DNA of 64,000 nt from Ornithodoros turicata (lineage: Eukaryota; Arthropoda; Arachnida; Ixodida; Argasidae), in NCBI RefSeq assembly GCF_037126465.1, contig NC_088203.1, positions 55,527,581-55,591,580 on the forward strand. The letters are read 5' to 3'. The notes beneath the pieces were generated by a model. It did no database searches. It was not told the DNA's origin and saw only the letters and a list, made by a program, of their open reading frames with translations. Shown here piece by piece: positions 11,409 through 23,952 of the stretch. The translations under genes and the position numbers were made by a program. Positions within the stretch are counted from its first letter, which is position 1, and every line of letters begins with the position of its first letter.

Positions 11409-12650
11409 ATGGATTCAGCGAGCACAAAAAATCATGATCGGCCCTTGAAAAGGGGTCGCACCGATAGAGTTAGACTTGATGTCGTAGGCTTCAACCCAGA
11501 ACCCTGGTTCCCCAGAGTACTTGTGATGAAATATGATAATGAATCCAGACCTCTTGCGAAAGTATCACCATTTTTAGTAGCAAAGGAACTTGAGAAACTC
11601 CTAGGCAAATCTTACAACGCTAAAAAGCTACACAATGGGGATCTTCAGGTTGAAGTCAACACAAAACAACAGAGTACCGCACTCCAAGCAGTGAAACAGG
11701 TTGGTGACATCAAAGTCACGGTCACAACACACCGCACCTTAAACATAGTGAAAGGCGTGATCACTGAGGATGAACTCCTTTCGTGTTCTGAACCGGAGAT
11801 CGAGGAAGGATTGAAGGACCAAGGGGTTGTATCTGCAAAGCGCATTGTGATGAGAAGGGATCGTAAGGAAGTCCAAACCAAGCACGTAATACTCTCTTTT
11901 CAGTTACACACACTCCCATCCGAGATCAAAGCTGGATACATTAACTGTCATGTACGACCATTCATTCCGAACCCCGGACGATCCCTTCAATGCCAACGTT
12001 TCGGCCACAGCTCCCAGATGTGTCGTGGACAACAAGTTTGCCCAAAGTGTGCCGGTAATGACCACACACCGGAGTCATGTAGCAGAGAATTTCACTGTGT
12101 CAATTGTCAAGGCAGCCACCCCGCATATTCGAGGTCATGCCCACGCTGGAAATACGAAAAAGATATACTTAGAATCAGGACCGAACAAAAACTGACATAC
12201 AAGGCAGCAAAAGCACAGCTGGACTTCCAAAAGAAAGGAATGTTTTCTGAGGTGGTGCGTAGGGGAGTGGCAGCACTCAGAATATCCGTGGAGACCCAGA
12301 CTCCTGGGCCTCCACTCCACACTCCCCAACCAGAACAGAGAGAGACACAAGTGTCCTCTCTGGTTGCTTCGGTTGGCCTAAAAGCCAGCCCTCATGATGC
12401 AGCCACAACCTCTTCAGAGGCTGGTGGCTCCCTTTCAATTTGGGATGGGGTTACCAAGGGTCCCTCCCAAACAAACACACTAAATATGGAAGTCGATGAC
12501 GAGGACTGCGCGTCGCAGAAGTCGTCATTGAGTCTTCCAAGCACTTTCTCTCAAGCAAAAGAGAAACGTGAGAGGACAAGTGGTAGAGGCAGGGGAAACA
12601 AAGGTGCCGAACAACAGAAACAGACCCCGCGAAGGGTGCTTCCTCCTTAA
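11409..12650 (+). CDS. LINE B ORF1 (gag-like nucleic-acid-binding protein)
   Basis: The frame is 413 residues long, counting from the ATG at 11,409 (MDSASTKNHDRPLKRGRTD). The N-terminal region includes WFPRVLVMKY and SPFLVAKELEKLLGKS, then LNIVKGVITEDELL. The zinc-knuckle block covers about residues 190-255. In the first knuckle the usual first Cys is replaced (SLQCQRFGHSSQMC), while CPKCAGNDHTPESC and CVNCQGSHPAYSRSC are intact. After it come a KYEKDILRIR basic stretch and a Ser/Thr/Glu-rich tail ending in a basic RGRGNKGAEQQKQ segment. The frame is uninterrupted, unlike its ORF2. Expected to bind element RNA and assist target-primed reverse transcription. Confidence 0.8.
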   Translation: MDSASTKNHDRPLKRGRTDRVRLDVVGFNPEPWFPRVLVMKYDNESRPLAKVSPFLVAKELEKLLGKSYNAKKLHNGDLQVEVNTKQQSTALQAVKQVGDIKVTVTTHRTLNIVKGVITEDELLSCSEPEIEEGLKDQGVVSAKRIVMRRDRKEVQTKHVILSFQLHTLPSEIKAGYINCHVRPFIPNPGRSLQCQRFGHSSQMCRGQQVCPKCAGNDHTPESCSREFHCVNCQGSHPAYSRSCPRWKYEKDILRIRTEQKLTYKAAKAQLDFQKKGMFSEVVRRGVAALRISVETQTPGPPLHTPQPEQRETQVSSLVASVGLKASPHDAATTSSEAGGSLSIWDGVTKGPSQTNTLNMEVDDEDCASQKSSLSLPSTFSQAKEKRERTSGRGRGNKGAEQQKQTPRRVLPP

Positions 12651-12739
12651 CCATAAGTACACACAAAATAATCACTCGGTTGGAACACATTCGAAACAGG
12701 GTACGGAGTGCCCCTAGCGTCATTCTGTTATTTCTGACA

Positions 12740-15700
12740 ATGAGCATTCTGCAATGGAATTGTAGAGGTCTTTTGTCAAACTTGGAGGACATTAACGATA
12801 TTATAACACAGCATGGGGCGTCGTGCTTCTGCTTACAGGAAACATACTTGCAGGAACACAATTGTAATCCTTTTCGCAGGCATAACATCTTCAGGAAGGA
12901 CCGCACAGACGCCACACGTGCATCAGGGGGTGTTGCTGTGATCCTCCCACAATCCATTCCTGCAAAACACCTTCCACTCGTCACTAACTTGGAGGCTGTT
13001 GCTGTCCAAGTGGGCTTTCATAGTGTCATTACAGTATGTTCCTTGTACCTTCCCCCATCAGTAGCAATAGAACAGAGGGAGTTGGAGGTACTATGTGACC
13101 AGCTTCCTCGACCTTTCATTATCCTTGATGATCTGAATGCACACAATCCCTTATGGGGCAGTGTGAAGCTTGATACTCGTGGGAAAATGCTGGGACAATT
13201 TCTCCTGTCAAGGCCTGTTTGTCTTCTCAACACTGGACTACCTACATACGTACACACAGCTACACAATCTTTTTCGGCACTGGATATTTCTCCGTGCAGC
13301 CCATCCCTCTTCCAGAGTTTGAGCTGGACAGTTCAGCAAAATCCTTTGGGGAGTGACCACTTCCCGATTATCATTAAATTCCGGGGCACAACAACTTCCA
13401 TCCTAACACGGCCACCACGGTGGAAACTAGGTGAGGCTGGCTGGGATACTTTTCAAGAAGAAGCGAATCTCCTGACTTCATCGTTCGACCGATGACTGTG
13501 GAAGAGGCAAACAGTTCTATTACTAACACGATCATAAATGCTGCACTCAAGGCCATTCCCCAAACATCCGGCCAGCTCCCTAGGCGTTCGAAACCTTGGT
13601 GGACAGAAGAGTGCAAACAAAGGCGCAAAGAACAAAACCGAGCATGGGGCATTTTCCGGCGATACCAAACTCCAGCAAATTTAACCCAATTCAAAAGGGC
13701 TCGGGCTAAAACTAAATGGACAGTAAAACACGCTAAACGTCTCTCTTGGAGGAACTTTGTGTCATCTATCAACAGTAACACCTCATCTAAGATAGTGTGG
13801 GACAGAGTAAGAAAAGTTAGGGGGTTAGGGGTTGGTTTCTCAATCCCACTTTTGCAAGTTAATGGAAGACTATGTGAGAATATGAAGGAACAGGCAGATG
13901 CCCTCGGTGAACACTTTCAGAACATATCAAGCTCGTCACACCACTGTAGAGAATTCACACACATAAAAGAAAACGCAGAGAAAACAGTAATACCAAGTGG
14001 AGGTGGCGATAGGTTCTCTTATAATATGCCTTTCACCATGATAGAACTATCAAGGGCTTTGGCAACAACAAAAGTGACGGCACCTGGGCCTGACCGCATC
14101 ACATATTCTATGCTTCAACATTTGTCCAGAAACACTCAGGAAACTCTGCTTCATTTCTTCAATAAAGTTTGGCAGGAAGGACATCTGCCTTCCAGTTGGA
14201 AGATGGCAACCATTATTCCATTTCTAAAGCCGGGCAAAGATGCTTCCAATCCATCAAGCTACAGGCCTGTAGCACTCACAAGCTGCTTAGGCAAGACATT
14301 TGAACGGATGATTAATAACCGCCTTGTGTATTATTTGGAAGAAAATAAGTACCTTGTTAGATATCAATGTGGATTCCGAGGGGGGTGTTCCACAACTGAT
14401 CATCTTGTCCGCTTAGAGACCACCATCCGTGAAGCCTTCGTACGAAGACAACACTGTGTGTCTATATTCTTCGACCTTGAGAAGGCCTATGACACGGCAT
14501 GGCGGTACGCCATTTTACGAGACCTTCACTCTTGCGGAATACGTGGTCGGCTTTTCAAATGTATTCTAGATTTCCTTCGGGGAAGAATGTTTAGAGTGCG
14601 ACTGGGAAATACTTTCTCGCGCCCTTTCATACAGGAAAATGGTGTTCCTCAGGGATTTGTACTGAGTGTTACCCTGTTCATTCTTAAGATGAATTCTGTT
14701 ACACAATCATTAGCCCCGTCGGTCACATATTCAATTTATGTGGACGATGTGCAAATATCATATGCATCGTCCAATCTTGCCATGTGCGAGAGACAGCTGC
14801 AGCTTGCAATTAATAGACTAACTAGATGGTCGGTTGAGAATGGTGTTAAGTTTTCACCAGACAAAACGGTTTGTGTGCCTTTTTCACGGGTAAGAGGGCT
14901 GTTTCCGGAACCATCTTTGAATATAAATGGTCAACCTCTTATTGTACAATCGGAACACAAATTTTTGGGGCTTACCTTTGACAAGAAGCTCACGTTCCAA
15001 TCCCACATCAATAACATTAAGGTAAAATGCACCAAATCATTAAATTTGCTGAAAGTTTTGGCTCACAGATCTTGGGGAGCAGATCAAGAGAATTTACACC
15101 GAGTGTACACCGCTGTGGTCCGGTCTAGACTGGATTACGGGTGTATTGTTTATGGGTCAGCACGCCTTTCTGTCTTAAAACGCATAGACCCTGTACATCA
15201 TCACGGACTACGGTTGGTGCTTGGTGCTTTCCGCACCTCGCCAGTGGAAAGCTTATATGTTGAAAGCAGTGAGTGGTCATTGAAAAGACGACGAGCCTAT
15301 CTCTCTATCCTACCCACAGCACGCTGCTCGTTCGAGTGTTGGGGACACACGTTTTAAACAGCTGTTCTTGAACAAGCCTTCAGTTGTTCCTCCTCTTTCT
15401 ATGCGTATCTCACAACAGGTTGAACAGTACCACTTTTTTGGTTTCAACTGTCAGGTATCAGAAACCACTGGACTTATACCTCCATGGACACCACCCCCAA
15501 GGTCTAATAATTCCTTAGCACGGTACAAGAAAAATCATACCAACATGGTCGTTCTGCAACAGGAGTTTGAACATCTGAGAGAAAGTTTGGGAGAGCACAT
15601 AGGATTCTATACAGACGGATCCAGAAGCGACACAGGCGTATCATGTGCCATGGTGACTGAGAGGTGCACCAGGGCAATCCGTTTGAACCAGTACATGTCC

Positions 15701-16438
15701 ATTTTTAGTGCTGAGGTATACGGAATTATTGTCACACTGAATTACATTTTGCAGAACAACATCGTCTCATCAGTCATCTACACATACTCCCTTGGTGCTT
15801 TGCAGGCGATATGCAGCCCACTTAAAACAAAAAAACTTCCTTGTCCGCAGGGCACAGTATCTTGCATCACAAATCACAAACAAAAAAATACAGGTTGATA
15901 TTGTGCTGGGTACCCAGCCTTGTCGGGATACCAGGAAACGAATATGCCGACAGCGCAGCAGCCAAAGCCATGGACATAGACGTCACACCGTTTGATATTC
16001 CTATGCAGGATCTGACTCTTGTCCTGCGAAAATGTATAAACTCCGAGTGGCAAGATTTTTTTTTTTTTGAATACACAGGAGAATAATAAGCTCCACCTTA
16101 TCGAAAGGAACATTGAAAGGCAGGGGTATCCTCTGAAAAACAGAATGCAGGAGACCCTGCGATGCAGGCTCAGAATAGGGCACACTTATGTCACACATGG
16201 GTTTTTAATCCGAGGAGAGGAACCTCCTCAATGCGCACATTGTGGTGAGCAGCTCTCCATTCTCCATGTCCTCATCTCATGTCCTCTCTTTCAAAGTCAA
16301 CGTCAGCATTATTTCAGCAGGTTTTACAAGCATTTCATACCTCTTCACCCAGCCCTCTTACTGGGCGATGAACCGCTAGTTCAGTTCGAGACTGTTTTTA
16401 ACTTCCTACAGGATATTGGCTTGGCTGGCAAGTTGTAA
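12740..16438 (+). pseudogene. LINE B ORF2 (endonuclease-RT-RNase H), frameshifted
   Basis: The endonuclease frame starts at 12,740 (MSILQWNCRG) with CLQETYL, LDDLNAHNPLWGS and SDHFP. A one-base shift at about 13,490 moves the reading to the long RT frame 13,492-15,357 (621 codons). This carries SYRPVALTSCLGKTFERM, FDLEKAYDTAW, GVPQGFVLSV (Phe where relatives have Ser) and YVDDVQ at about codon 414. Further shifts near 15,357, 15,895 and 16,065 separate the RNase H part (FYTDGS, SAEVYG, and YTYSLG where relatives have YTDSL) from VPSLVGIPGNEYADSAA and from the C-terminal finger CAHCGEQLSILHVLISC. A T-run at 16,057-16,068 is the site of one shift. Stop at 16,436-16,438. Confidence 0.85.
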
Positions 16439-16630
16439 ACTTTTTACTTCTTAGTAATTCATTTTGCACGATACACAGTGTTTTTGTTCTTCATGTTATC
16501 ATTTTACTTTTAATTTTTACTCTCATATTGATTCACATACCCACCGTTTTTGGCGCTCTATGGCCTTCGTCGCGTTTGCGCCAAAAAAACCCAATCAATC
16601 ACTCAATCAATCAATCAGCACGGTATGTGG

Positions 16631-17008
16631 AATGAGCTTTATCAAAAATGGTAAAATGCACAGCGTAGGGATTATGAAACTCAAGAGTTACCAAGAGAAA
16701 ATTTAAATTATGAAAAAATGACAAAACCAACGACTGGGAGAAATGCAAGTCCAGGAAAGAAAAAATAGTACACATCCAGCGCCTTTGGTGCAAATGACTA
16801 GCAATTACTTCAACGAAAACTGTCAAAAATCACAGCTGACCGTGACTAGAGCTGACAGTCAATGGTGTGCACATATCCAGCGTCCTCTCAGAAAAACGTC
16901 AATAAGCAAAAGAAAAAAAGACATGGTCAAGAAGAAGCAGAGTAGCTAGCAAAAACACATGGTTCAGTGGGACATATTAAACCCGTAAATGATTGCCGAT
17001 TCAAATAC
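16631..17008. other. Short non-coding stretch right of LINE B
   Basis: Nothing recognisable is present after the LINE B target duplication. The sequence is A-rich on the plus strand. It likely represents 3' flank of the DUF4806-type gene that begins at 17,009 on the minus strand. Confidence 0.35.
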
Positions 17009-17157
17009 GTGGGGGGCTTGATGCTGGCGTGGCCGGCGCATTTGGTACAGAGGCGTGCCTCAGTCGTCTGGACTCCCTGCCTCCGTCGCGGTCAGGTGCC
17101 CCTGCAAGGTAACGGCCAATCTTGAACTCCACTTCTTTTTCTGTGAGCATTCTGTGC
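17009..17157 (-). CDS. DUF4806-type gene, C-terminal exon
   Basis: Minus-strand reading after an acceptor at 17,158 gives MLTEKEVEFKIGRYLAGAPD followed by RDGGRESRR. I know this as the usual C-terminal ending of arthropod DUF4806 proteins ('T..EV...I..WL..A.DR.GGR..R'). It lies downstream of the exons at 17,233-17,368 and 24,819-25,024 in the same orientation. The codon phase across the preceding junction does not fit my best guess of splice sites, so a frameshift or an alternative donor is possible. Function of the domain is unknown. Confidence 0.55.
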
Positions 17158-17232
17158 CTAGACAAGATAGCTCGTGGAACAAAAGAAGTGCTGTTACAAA
17201 AACTTCACATTACACCTCTTAGACAAACATAC

Positions 17233-17368
17233 CAACAATACAGGTGTGCAGCCTGAGGGAAGCGAACTTTTTTTTCTTCTGGGCACCTTTGATACTGTAC
17301 TGCAACACCACAGAATTGGTAAACAGCTTCCGCATGATGATCCGAACGGTCTCATTGAGTGTTTCCCC
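17233..17368 (-). CDS. DUF4806-type gene, core-domain exon
   Basis: Flanked by an acceptor (CTAG|GGGG) and a donor (GTTG|GTATGT) on the minus strand. The exon encodes GETLNETVRIIMRKLFTNSV followed by VLQYSIKGAQKKKKFASLRL, matching the second half of the DUF4806 domain ('GG.T...TVR.IM..LFTN.LA..YS..G...K..F..L'). It joins in phase to the exon ending at 24,819 once the intervening transposons are removed as intron. Confidence 0.6.
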
Positions 17369-18851
17369 CTAGTCGTGACAGTATCGTAGTCTGGAAGATG
17401 TGGTTGCAGAAGAATCATTTACAAGTAATAAAATACGAAATTTAATATCCTGCAGCAAAAGCTTCCGTCAGTCCAACATGTGTTGACAACATCAAAATGA
17501 ATGTAAGTACCCTTAATGGAATTTCAGATTAGAGGCTGACTCTCAAACATGTGGCACAGGTTCGCTGACAATAGTAATAACTAGACCTGTGCAAATAGTG
17601 GATTTCGTTATCGAATCGAATAGTTTTCGAATAAAAAACGACACTTGGGTTATCCATACATCCTATTTACCAAGTTCTCAGGTTCACATGGCACGAGACG
17701 TTGCCGTGGTACAAATATCCCATTTATTATCAAACATAGATAGTCCCGTGCTAATGGAGATCTTGGGGTTCTGATCAAGTCTGAACCATATATGGAAGAC
17801 CACTGACTCTAATACAAGCACAGAGTAAACAGTAGCAGGCATGAAAATTTTCACATTTTAGCTCAGGAAATAAAAATACGTCTTACAGCTGCGTCTATGT
17901 AACAGCTAATTGTTCAGCAGGCAGTCATAAGTGCAAGGAAGCAGTTGGGGCTCTAGTGTGTAGCACCATCGTCACCACGATCATATTCACCTGGCGCGAG
18001 CTGCAGAGCCTTCCACCAGATCATATGTCATTAAATCACTTCTCGTTAGCTCTCGCACCATGAAGGTTGCCTTGTCTCCTGCTCTGGCAATGGGTCATGC
18101 AGAAACTGTGTGAAGGTATTCCTGCAAACTGGAAAACTCTTGCCACTCATTTCTATTTATGGTACTGATAGGTTTGCACTACTTTGCCAAGAATTGAATC
18201 AGAGCCGTTTCGAGGGTGGTGCCAGAGGGGCAGCCGCCCCGGGCGCAGTCTTCAAGGGGGCGCTGAACAGCAGGCGAGTACAAGCGAAGACGGAAATTAA
18301 AATGAAGGGCGAGGCACCCGCGGCTAATCTTTTACAAATACTACCTACTTTCCCGGCGTCGGGAAATTCGCGCCCCCATCGCCCGGCAGCAGCCGCAGCA
18401 GCCCCCTCCTGCACTCACAGTGGGGTCGCCGCAGGAGGGAGACCCCCACGTATAGCTGTGCGTGGCTTTCCCGTGTCTGGGGAAGGGGGCATCCTGGTGG
18501 TTGAGTGGACTCAGAGGTTGTTCTGGACCCCTCGGGGCCCCTCTGGGAAAGCAATACACCACTTTGGCCCCTGCTTCCCATAGACGGGTGGTCCTGGAAG
18601 GCCCGGCCAGGACTATTCAGCTAGACGCCATCTCTCTTTTCATTGCTTTCTCTTTCTCTAGTTCTTCAGCCTCTCCATTTCCTTTTTCATCTTCTTTGGC
18701 GGCAAGGGTCAACCTTGGGCAGTCTTTCACCCTCCAGAAGCTGCACTGGAGTATAGTGCACAGGCAAGTGTTAACGTGTGAGACACGTTCCCTTGGTTGG
18801 GGTCGGTGGTGGCCGACACACCCTTTGCACTGAATTCAGCTTTCACTCGTT

Positions 18852-20090
18852 ATGGATAAATCGAATTAAAAAAAAAAACTGATCGGCGCCCAGAGCGGCA
18901 CCGCACCGAAGACATTGCAATGAGCTTCTTTGAAAGCGGCCAAGGGCCGTGGTTTCCTAAATTCCTAGTCATCCAGGCAGAGAATGAAACAAAGTCGCTT
19001 GCAGGGCTGTCCCCATTTCTTGTGGCGAAGGCACTCGAACAAGTAGTCGGGAAGTCTTACAACGCCAGGAAACTGAACACCGGAGACATACAGGTCGAGG
19101 TACAAACTAGGCAACAAAGTACAGCACTCTCCTCACTAAAGATCATTGGAGAAACCGCAGTTTCTGTCACAGTACATCGTAGCTTGAACACAGTGAAAGG
19201 GGTCATATCTGCCAGTGAGTTGCTAACATGTTCTGACTCAGAGATGACGTAGGGCTTGAAGGACCATGGCGTAATCAATGCTAAGAGGATCATCATCCGC
19301 AGAGAAGGAAAAGAAATACCCACACCACATGTCGTTCTCACCTTTGAACTCCATAAGTGGCCTTCCAGCATCAAAGCAGGTTATGTCAGCTGCCCAGTGC
19401 GACCGTACGTCCCCAACCCGAGACGCTGCTTTAAGTGTCAACGGTTTGGGCACGGTTCGCAGGTCTGTCGAGGTCAGGCTGTTTGCCCAAGATCTGCAGG
19501 GACAAACCATTCTTCTGACTCGTGCCAAAATGCCTTAAAGTGCGCAAACTGTCAGGGTGGGCATGCAGTGTACTCCAGGTCGTGCCCACGTTGACAAGAG
19601 GAGAAACAAATCTTGAGAGTAAAGGCAGAGCAAAACAACATACAGGGCGGCGAAGGCACAGGTTGAATTTCAAAGAAAAGGTACTTTCTCTGAGGTGGTG
19701 CGCAGGGGGGTGGCACCACTCAGAGTTTCAGTGGAGACTCAAACGTCTGAGCCTCCACCCCACACCCCCAACACGAAAAGCAGGACACGGAAGTGTCCCT
19801 TCCAAGTTCCCCCAGGGCTTGCCAGACGACCAGCCAGGACACTGCCTCAGCTTCCTGTGAAGCTGACGGCACGCAGTCTATTTGGGACGGGGCCACACAG
19901 GCCTCGTCTCAAGATACACAACAAAACATGGAGGTGGAGGACGACGACTCTCTGTCACAGAAGTCGTCCTCCAGTATGTCAGGTGTTTCTTCTCTTGGAA
20001 AAGCAAAGAGAGAAAACGGCTAGCAGAGGTAGGGGCAAGAAAGTAAAAGAGACACCGAAAATGCCTCCACCGAGAATCACTCCTCCCTAA
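18852..20090 (+). pseudogene. LINE C ORF1 (gag) remnant
   Basis: Homologous to the LINE B gag. An A-run at 18,868-18,878 breaks the N-terminus. The frame then reads PWFPKFLVIQ and SPFLVAKALEQVVGKS until a TAG at 19,250-19,252, resumes with GVINAKRIIIRREGKE, and contains the first knuckle CFKCQRFGHGSQVC. In the second knuckle a Ser replaces the second Cys (CPRSAGTNHSSDSC); the third, CANCQGGHAVYSRSC, is intact. A TGA follows SCPR at about 19,592 and frameshifts scatter the acidic tail to 20,090. Confidence 0.85.
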
Positions 20091-20171
20091 ACTAAACTTT
20101 CATGCCCACACACTCCAAGTTACACATCCAAGTTATGACAAAGTCGTTGCTACTTTTTTCCTCCCTTCCTA

Positions 20172-23100
20172 ATGGGTGCTGGCACCATACTTCAGTGGAA
20201 TTGCCGAGGTCTTTTTTCTAACTTGGATGACGTTAACGACTTGTTTGAGGAACACACTGCAACTTGTTTCTGTCTGCAGGAAACCTACTTAAATCCAGAA
20301 CATTTCAACCCCTTTCGTAGGTACAATATATTTCGAAAAGATCGTGTAGGCAGAGCACGTTCGTCGGGTGGTGTAGCCATTGCCCTTCCTCGCTCTGTAC
20401 CTGCAATGAATATTCCGCTTACAACAGACCTAGAAGCTGTTGCTGTCCGTGTGTGTCTTGAACAGACTATAACCGTCTGTTCATTATATCTTCCTCCTTC
20501 AACTTCCGTCGGTCAGAGAGAGTTTGAAAAGTTAATTGACCAGCTCCCTCAGCCCTTGATGATTTTAGGTGACCTCAATGCGCATAATCCCTTGTGGGGC
20601 AGCGCAAAGGTTGATAGCCGTTGAAAGGTGGTGGAGAGAGTTCTCTTTTCAAGGTCACTTTGTCTCCTAAACACAGGGTCAACAACCTATCTAAACTCTG
20701 CAACACAATCCTTCTCTGCTATTGACATTTCTCTTTGCAGTCCTTCCCTTTTTTCCTCTTTAGATTGGAGAGTGGATCACGACCCGCGTGGTAGCGACCA
20801 CTTGCCAGTTGTTGTCACATTTCGTGGCCCCACCAACAACATTGCAACACGCCCACCTCGGTGGAAACTACAAGAGGCAGACTGGGACCTCTTCACCAAA
20901 GAGGCCAACATCTTGACCCAATCTTTTCAACATCTTCATGTTGACGAGGCAAACAGCCTAATTACAAATGCTATTATAAATGCTGCTCAGCAGTCGATAC
21001 CACAAACAAAGAAACAAAGGGTAACCTTCCAAGACGTCCAAAGCCATGGTGGACGAGTGACTGCGAGAAGACCCGCAAGCAACAAAATCGGGCGTAGGGT
21101 ATTTTCAGGAGATACCCTACAAGCACAAACTTACTTCTTTTCAAGAAAGCTCGTGCAAAGGCACGTTGGACACGACGTCAAGCCAAGAAAGATTCTTGGA
21201 ATAATTTTGTGTCATCCCTGAACTCAAGCACCTCTTCTAAACCGGGACCGGTTGAGAAAAATTAAGGGTGACTACATCAGTTTTTCTATTCCTTTACTGC
21301 AGGTAAACGGTACTGTTTGTCAGAACATGGAGGAGCAAGCCAATGTTCTCGGTGAACACTTTGCAAATGTGTCAAGCTCTTCACATTACGCTGATAATTT
21401 CTTGAGAGTTAAACATCATGCCGAAAAACAGAACATTTCAAGTGGCACAGGTGATAGGTGTGCCTATAACCAGCCCTTTACAATGCAAGAATTGCTCAGA
21501 GCCTTGCGCTGCCGTAAAGTCGCAGCACCTGGCCCTGATCGTATCACTTATTCTATGCTCAGTCATTTATCAACTACCTCTTTAGAAAGCCTTCTTGATT
21601 ATTTCAATCTTGTCTGGCGAGAAGGATCCCTGCCTACCAGCTGGAAGATGGCGACCATCATTCCTCTTCTCAAACCTGGCAAAGAAGCTTTGGATCCAGC
21701 GAGTTATAGGCCTGTTGCCCTGACCAGCTGCCTTGGAAAAACCTTCGAGCGCATGGTCAATGCCCGGCTTATGTACTACCTGGAGGATAATCAATGCATT
21801 GACCAGTGCCAATGTGGGTTCAGATTTCCCGTTCTACCTCAGATCACCTCCTGCGCTTAGAGACTACCATAAGAGAAGCATTTATTAGGAGGCAACACTG
21901 TGTTTCCATATTTTTCGATCTTGAAAAAGCCTACGATACAACGTGGCGATACGGCATTCTAAGAGACTGACCCTGGGAATACGTGGCCGGTTGTTTCGTT
22001 GTATCTCCAACTTCCTTCAAGGACGTGTGTTCAGAGTCCAACTGGGAGTTACGCTGTCTCACCCATTCGTGCAGGAGAACGGGGTCCCACAAGGCTCCGT
22101 TCTCAGCGTTACACTGTTTATAGTGAAAGTGAATTCCGTTGCGAGCGTTATTCCGCCATCAATCAAGTATTCCTTGTACGTTGATGATTTGCAAATGTCA
22201 TGCTCAGCTTCAAGTATGACTGTTTGTGAGCGACAGCTTCAACTGACTCTTTAATAGCCGTAGTTGCTCATGCGCCAGAAAAACCTTAATCACTCACTCA
22301 CTTCAACTGACTCTTAACAAGTTAGACAAGTGGTCACGTGAAAACGGCTTTAAGTTTTCACCGAGCATGACGGTCTGTATTCATTTTACAAGAATTAGGG
22401 GTCTATTCCCAGCACCCACACTCAAAATGAACGGCCAGGATATTGCCGTTCGGGATGAACACAAGTTCCTGGGAGTAACTTTTGATAAAAAGCTCACCTT
22501 CTCAGCACATATCAAATACTTAAAAGCAAAGGGCCTCAAGTCTTTAAATATCCTGAAAATCCTGTCACACAGGTCTTGGGGTGCCGATCGTGAAACCCTT
22601 CATCGCATATATACGAGCACTGTGCGCTCCAAGTTAGACTATGCATGTTTTGTTTATGGGTCAGCACGGCCTTCTGCCTTAAAATGTCTGGATACAGTAC
22701 ACCACCTTGGCTTAAGGTTGGTGCTTGGCGCTTTCAGGACGTCCCCAGTTCAAAGTCTCTATATTGAAGCAAATGAGTGGTCTCTAGAAAGGCGACGCTT
22801 TTATGTTGCAGTGTCGTATGGACTGAGAGTACGAGGATACCCTCAACACCCCGCTTTACCCTGTGTGGAGGGCACCCGTTTTGAAAGGTCGTTCATTAAC
22901 AAGCCCAGTGCTGTTCTGCCTTTCAGTCTGCGGTTACAACGCGACACCGAATATTACGCTTATCTGAGCTACAGCCTTCCTTCCTTGCAATGTAGCAAAA
23001 TGCTCCCTCCCTGGCAACCTGCTATAGCATGCAATATCTCATTGTTGAAGTTCAACAAACGGGAAAGTCCTGGTGTTGAAACACAGCACGAGTTTGAACT

Positions 23101-23952
23101 TCTCAAGGAGAGCTTCGGTGATCACACTGAAATTTAAACCGATGCATCGAAGACCAGTTCAACGGTATCATGTGCCATGGTGTCTGGAGACTGCACAAAA
23201 TCCCATTGTCTTAGCAGTGTCCTGTCCATTTTCAGTGCAGAGCTGTACGCTATTGTGGTGGCACTCAACTATGTCTTACAAATGCGCATAATATCTTCTG
23301 TTATATATACGGACTCACTTAGTGCCGTGCATGCAATTAATACTATGAAAACTCACAAAAATCTTCTTGTAAGGCGTGCACAATACTTAGCGAGTGTCGT
23401 ACAGGGTGGAGGTTACACATTAACATTTTGCTGGGTACCTAGCCATGTCGGCATAAGTGGAAACGAGAAAGCTGACCGCGCAGCAGCCTCTGCCCAGGAA
23501 AGCGATGTCACACCTTTTGAAGTTCCCTTATGTGATCTAGTCCGTCAGTTATATAGAGACATTAATAAAAAATGGCAGGACTTCTGGGAAGCACAAACAG
23601 TCAACAAGTTGCACACCGTAAAACCGCACATAAGTGCGTGCAACACTTTCAGAGCCGACTGAACGAAGTTTTGTTTAGCCGGCTCAGATTGGGACATACT
23701 TTCTTGACCCATAGGCATTTGTTACAAGGAGAGGACCCACCAGCGTGCACAGAGTGTGGAACTGACCTGTCCATTTTGCATTTACTTATTAGCTGTCCTT
23801 TTCTCGAGGTACATCGTCAACGCCATTTTTCTTTCCTCTATGAACGCTGTGTTCCTCTCCATCCAGCATTGCTGCTGGGTGATGAGGCCCTCGTTCCTTT
23901 TGAAAATGTTTTTAAGTTTTTTAGAGATGTAGGGATCATTAATGAGTTGTAG
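20172..23952 (+). pseudogene. LINE C ORF2 remnant (endonuclease-RT-RNase H)
   Basis: Starts at 20,172 with TILQWNCRG. The endonuclease has CLQETYL, LGDLNAHNPLWGS, and SDHLP where relatives have SDHFP. TGA at 20,625-20,627 replaces a codon (SR*KVVE). RT blocks follow in pieces: SYRPVALTSCLGKTFERM near 21,705, FDLEKAYDT near 21,916, GVPQGSVLSV near 22,083, YVDDLQ near 22,178. The 49-bp insertion at 22,252-22,300 interrupts the next block. RNase H motifs are SAELYAI, YTDSLSAVHA and CWVPSHVGISGNEKADRAA; the first catalytic region has a TAA (EI*TDAS). The C-terminal finger CTECGTDLSILHLLISC is present. Stop at 23,950-23,952. Confidence 0.85.
22252..22300 (+). mobile_element. 49-bp micro-insertion with 15-bp target duplication
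   Basis: The segment between identical 15-mers CTTCAACTGACTCTT (22,237-22,251 and 22,301-22,315) has no counterpart in the other LINE copies. The inserted bases contain ATGCGCCAGAAAAACC followed by a CACT-repeat tail, like the extreme 3' end of a LINE or SINE. This is what a severely 5'-truncated target-primed insertion looks like. Removing it and one duplicate restores the RT reading QLQLTLNKL. Confidence 0.85.

Larger units (their letters stand above)
10908..16617 (+). mobile_element. LINE B: full-length I-type non-LTR retrotransposon
   Basis: A complete copy of 5710 bp starts with CCCGGCGTCGGG and ends with a CAAT-rich tail. It is flanked by a perfect 13-bp target-site duplication, GCACGGTATGTGG, at 10,895-10,907 and 16,618-16,630. 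It has a roughly 500-bp GC-rich 5' leader, gag, ORF2 (endonuclease, RT, RNase H and a C-terminal CCHC-type finger) and a 3' hairpin (GTTTTTGGCGC...GCGCCAAAAAAAC at 16,546-16,590) just before the tail. Endonuclease, RT and RNase H with a CCHC gag point to the I superfamily. Gag is open but ORF2 carries several lesions, so this copy is not autonomous. Confidence 0.9.
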
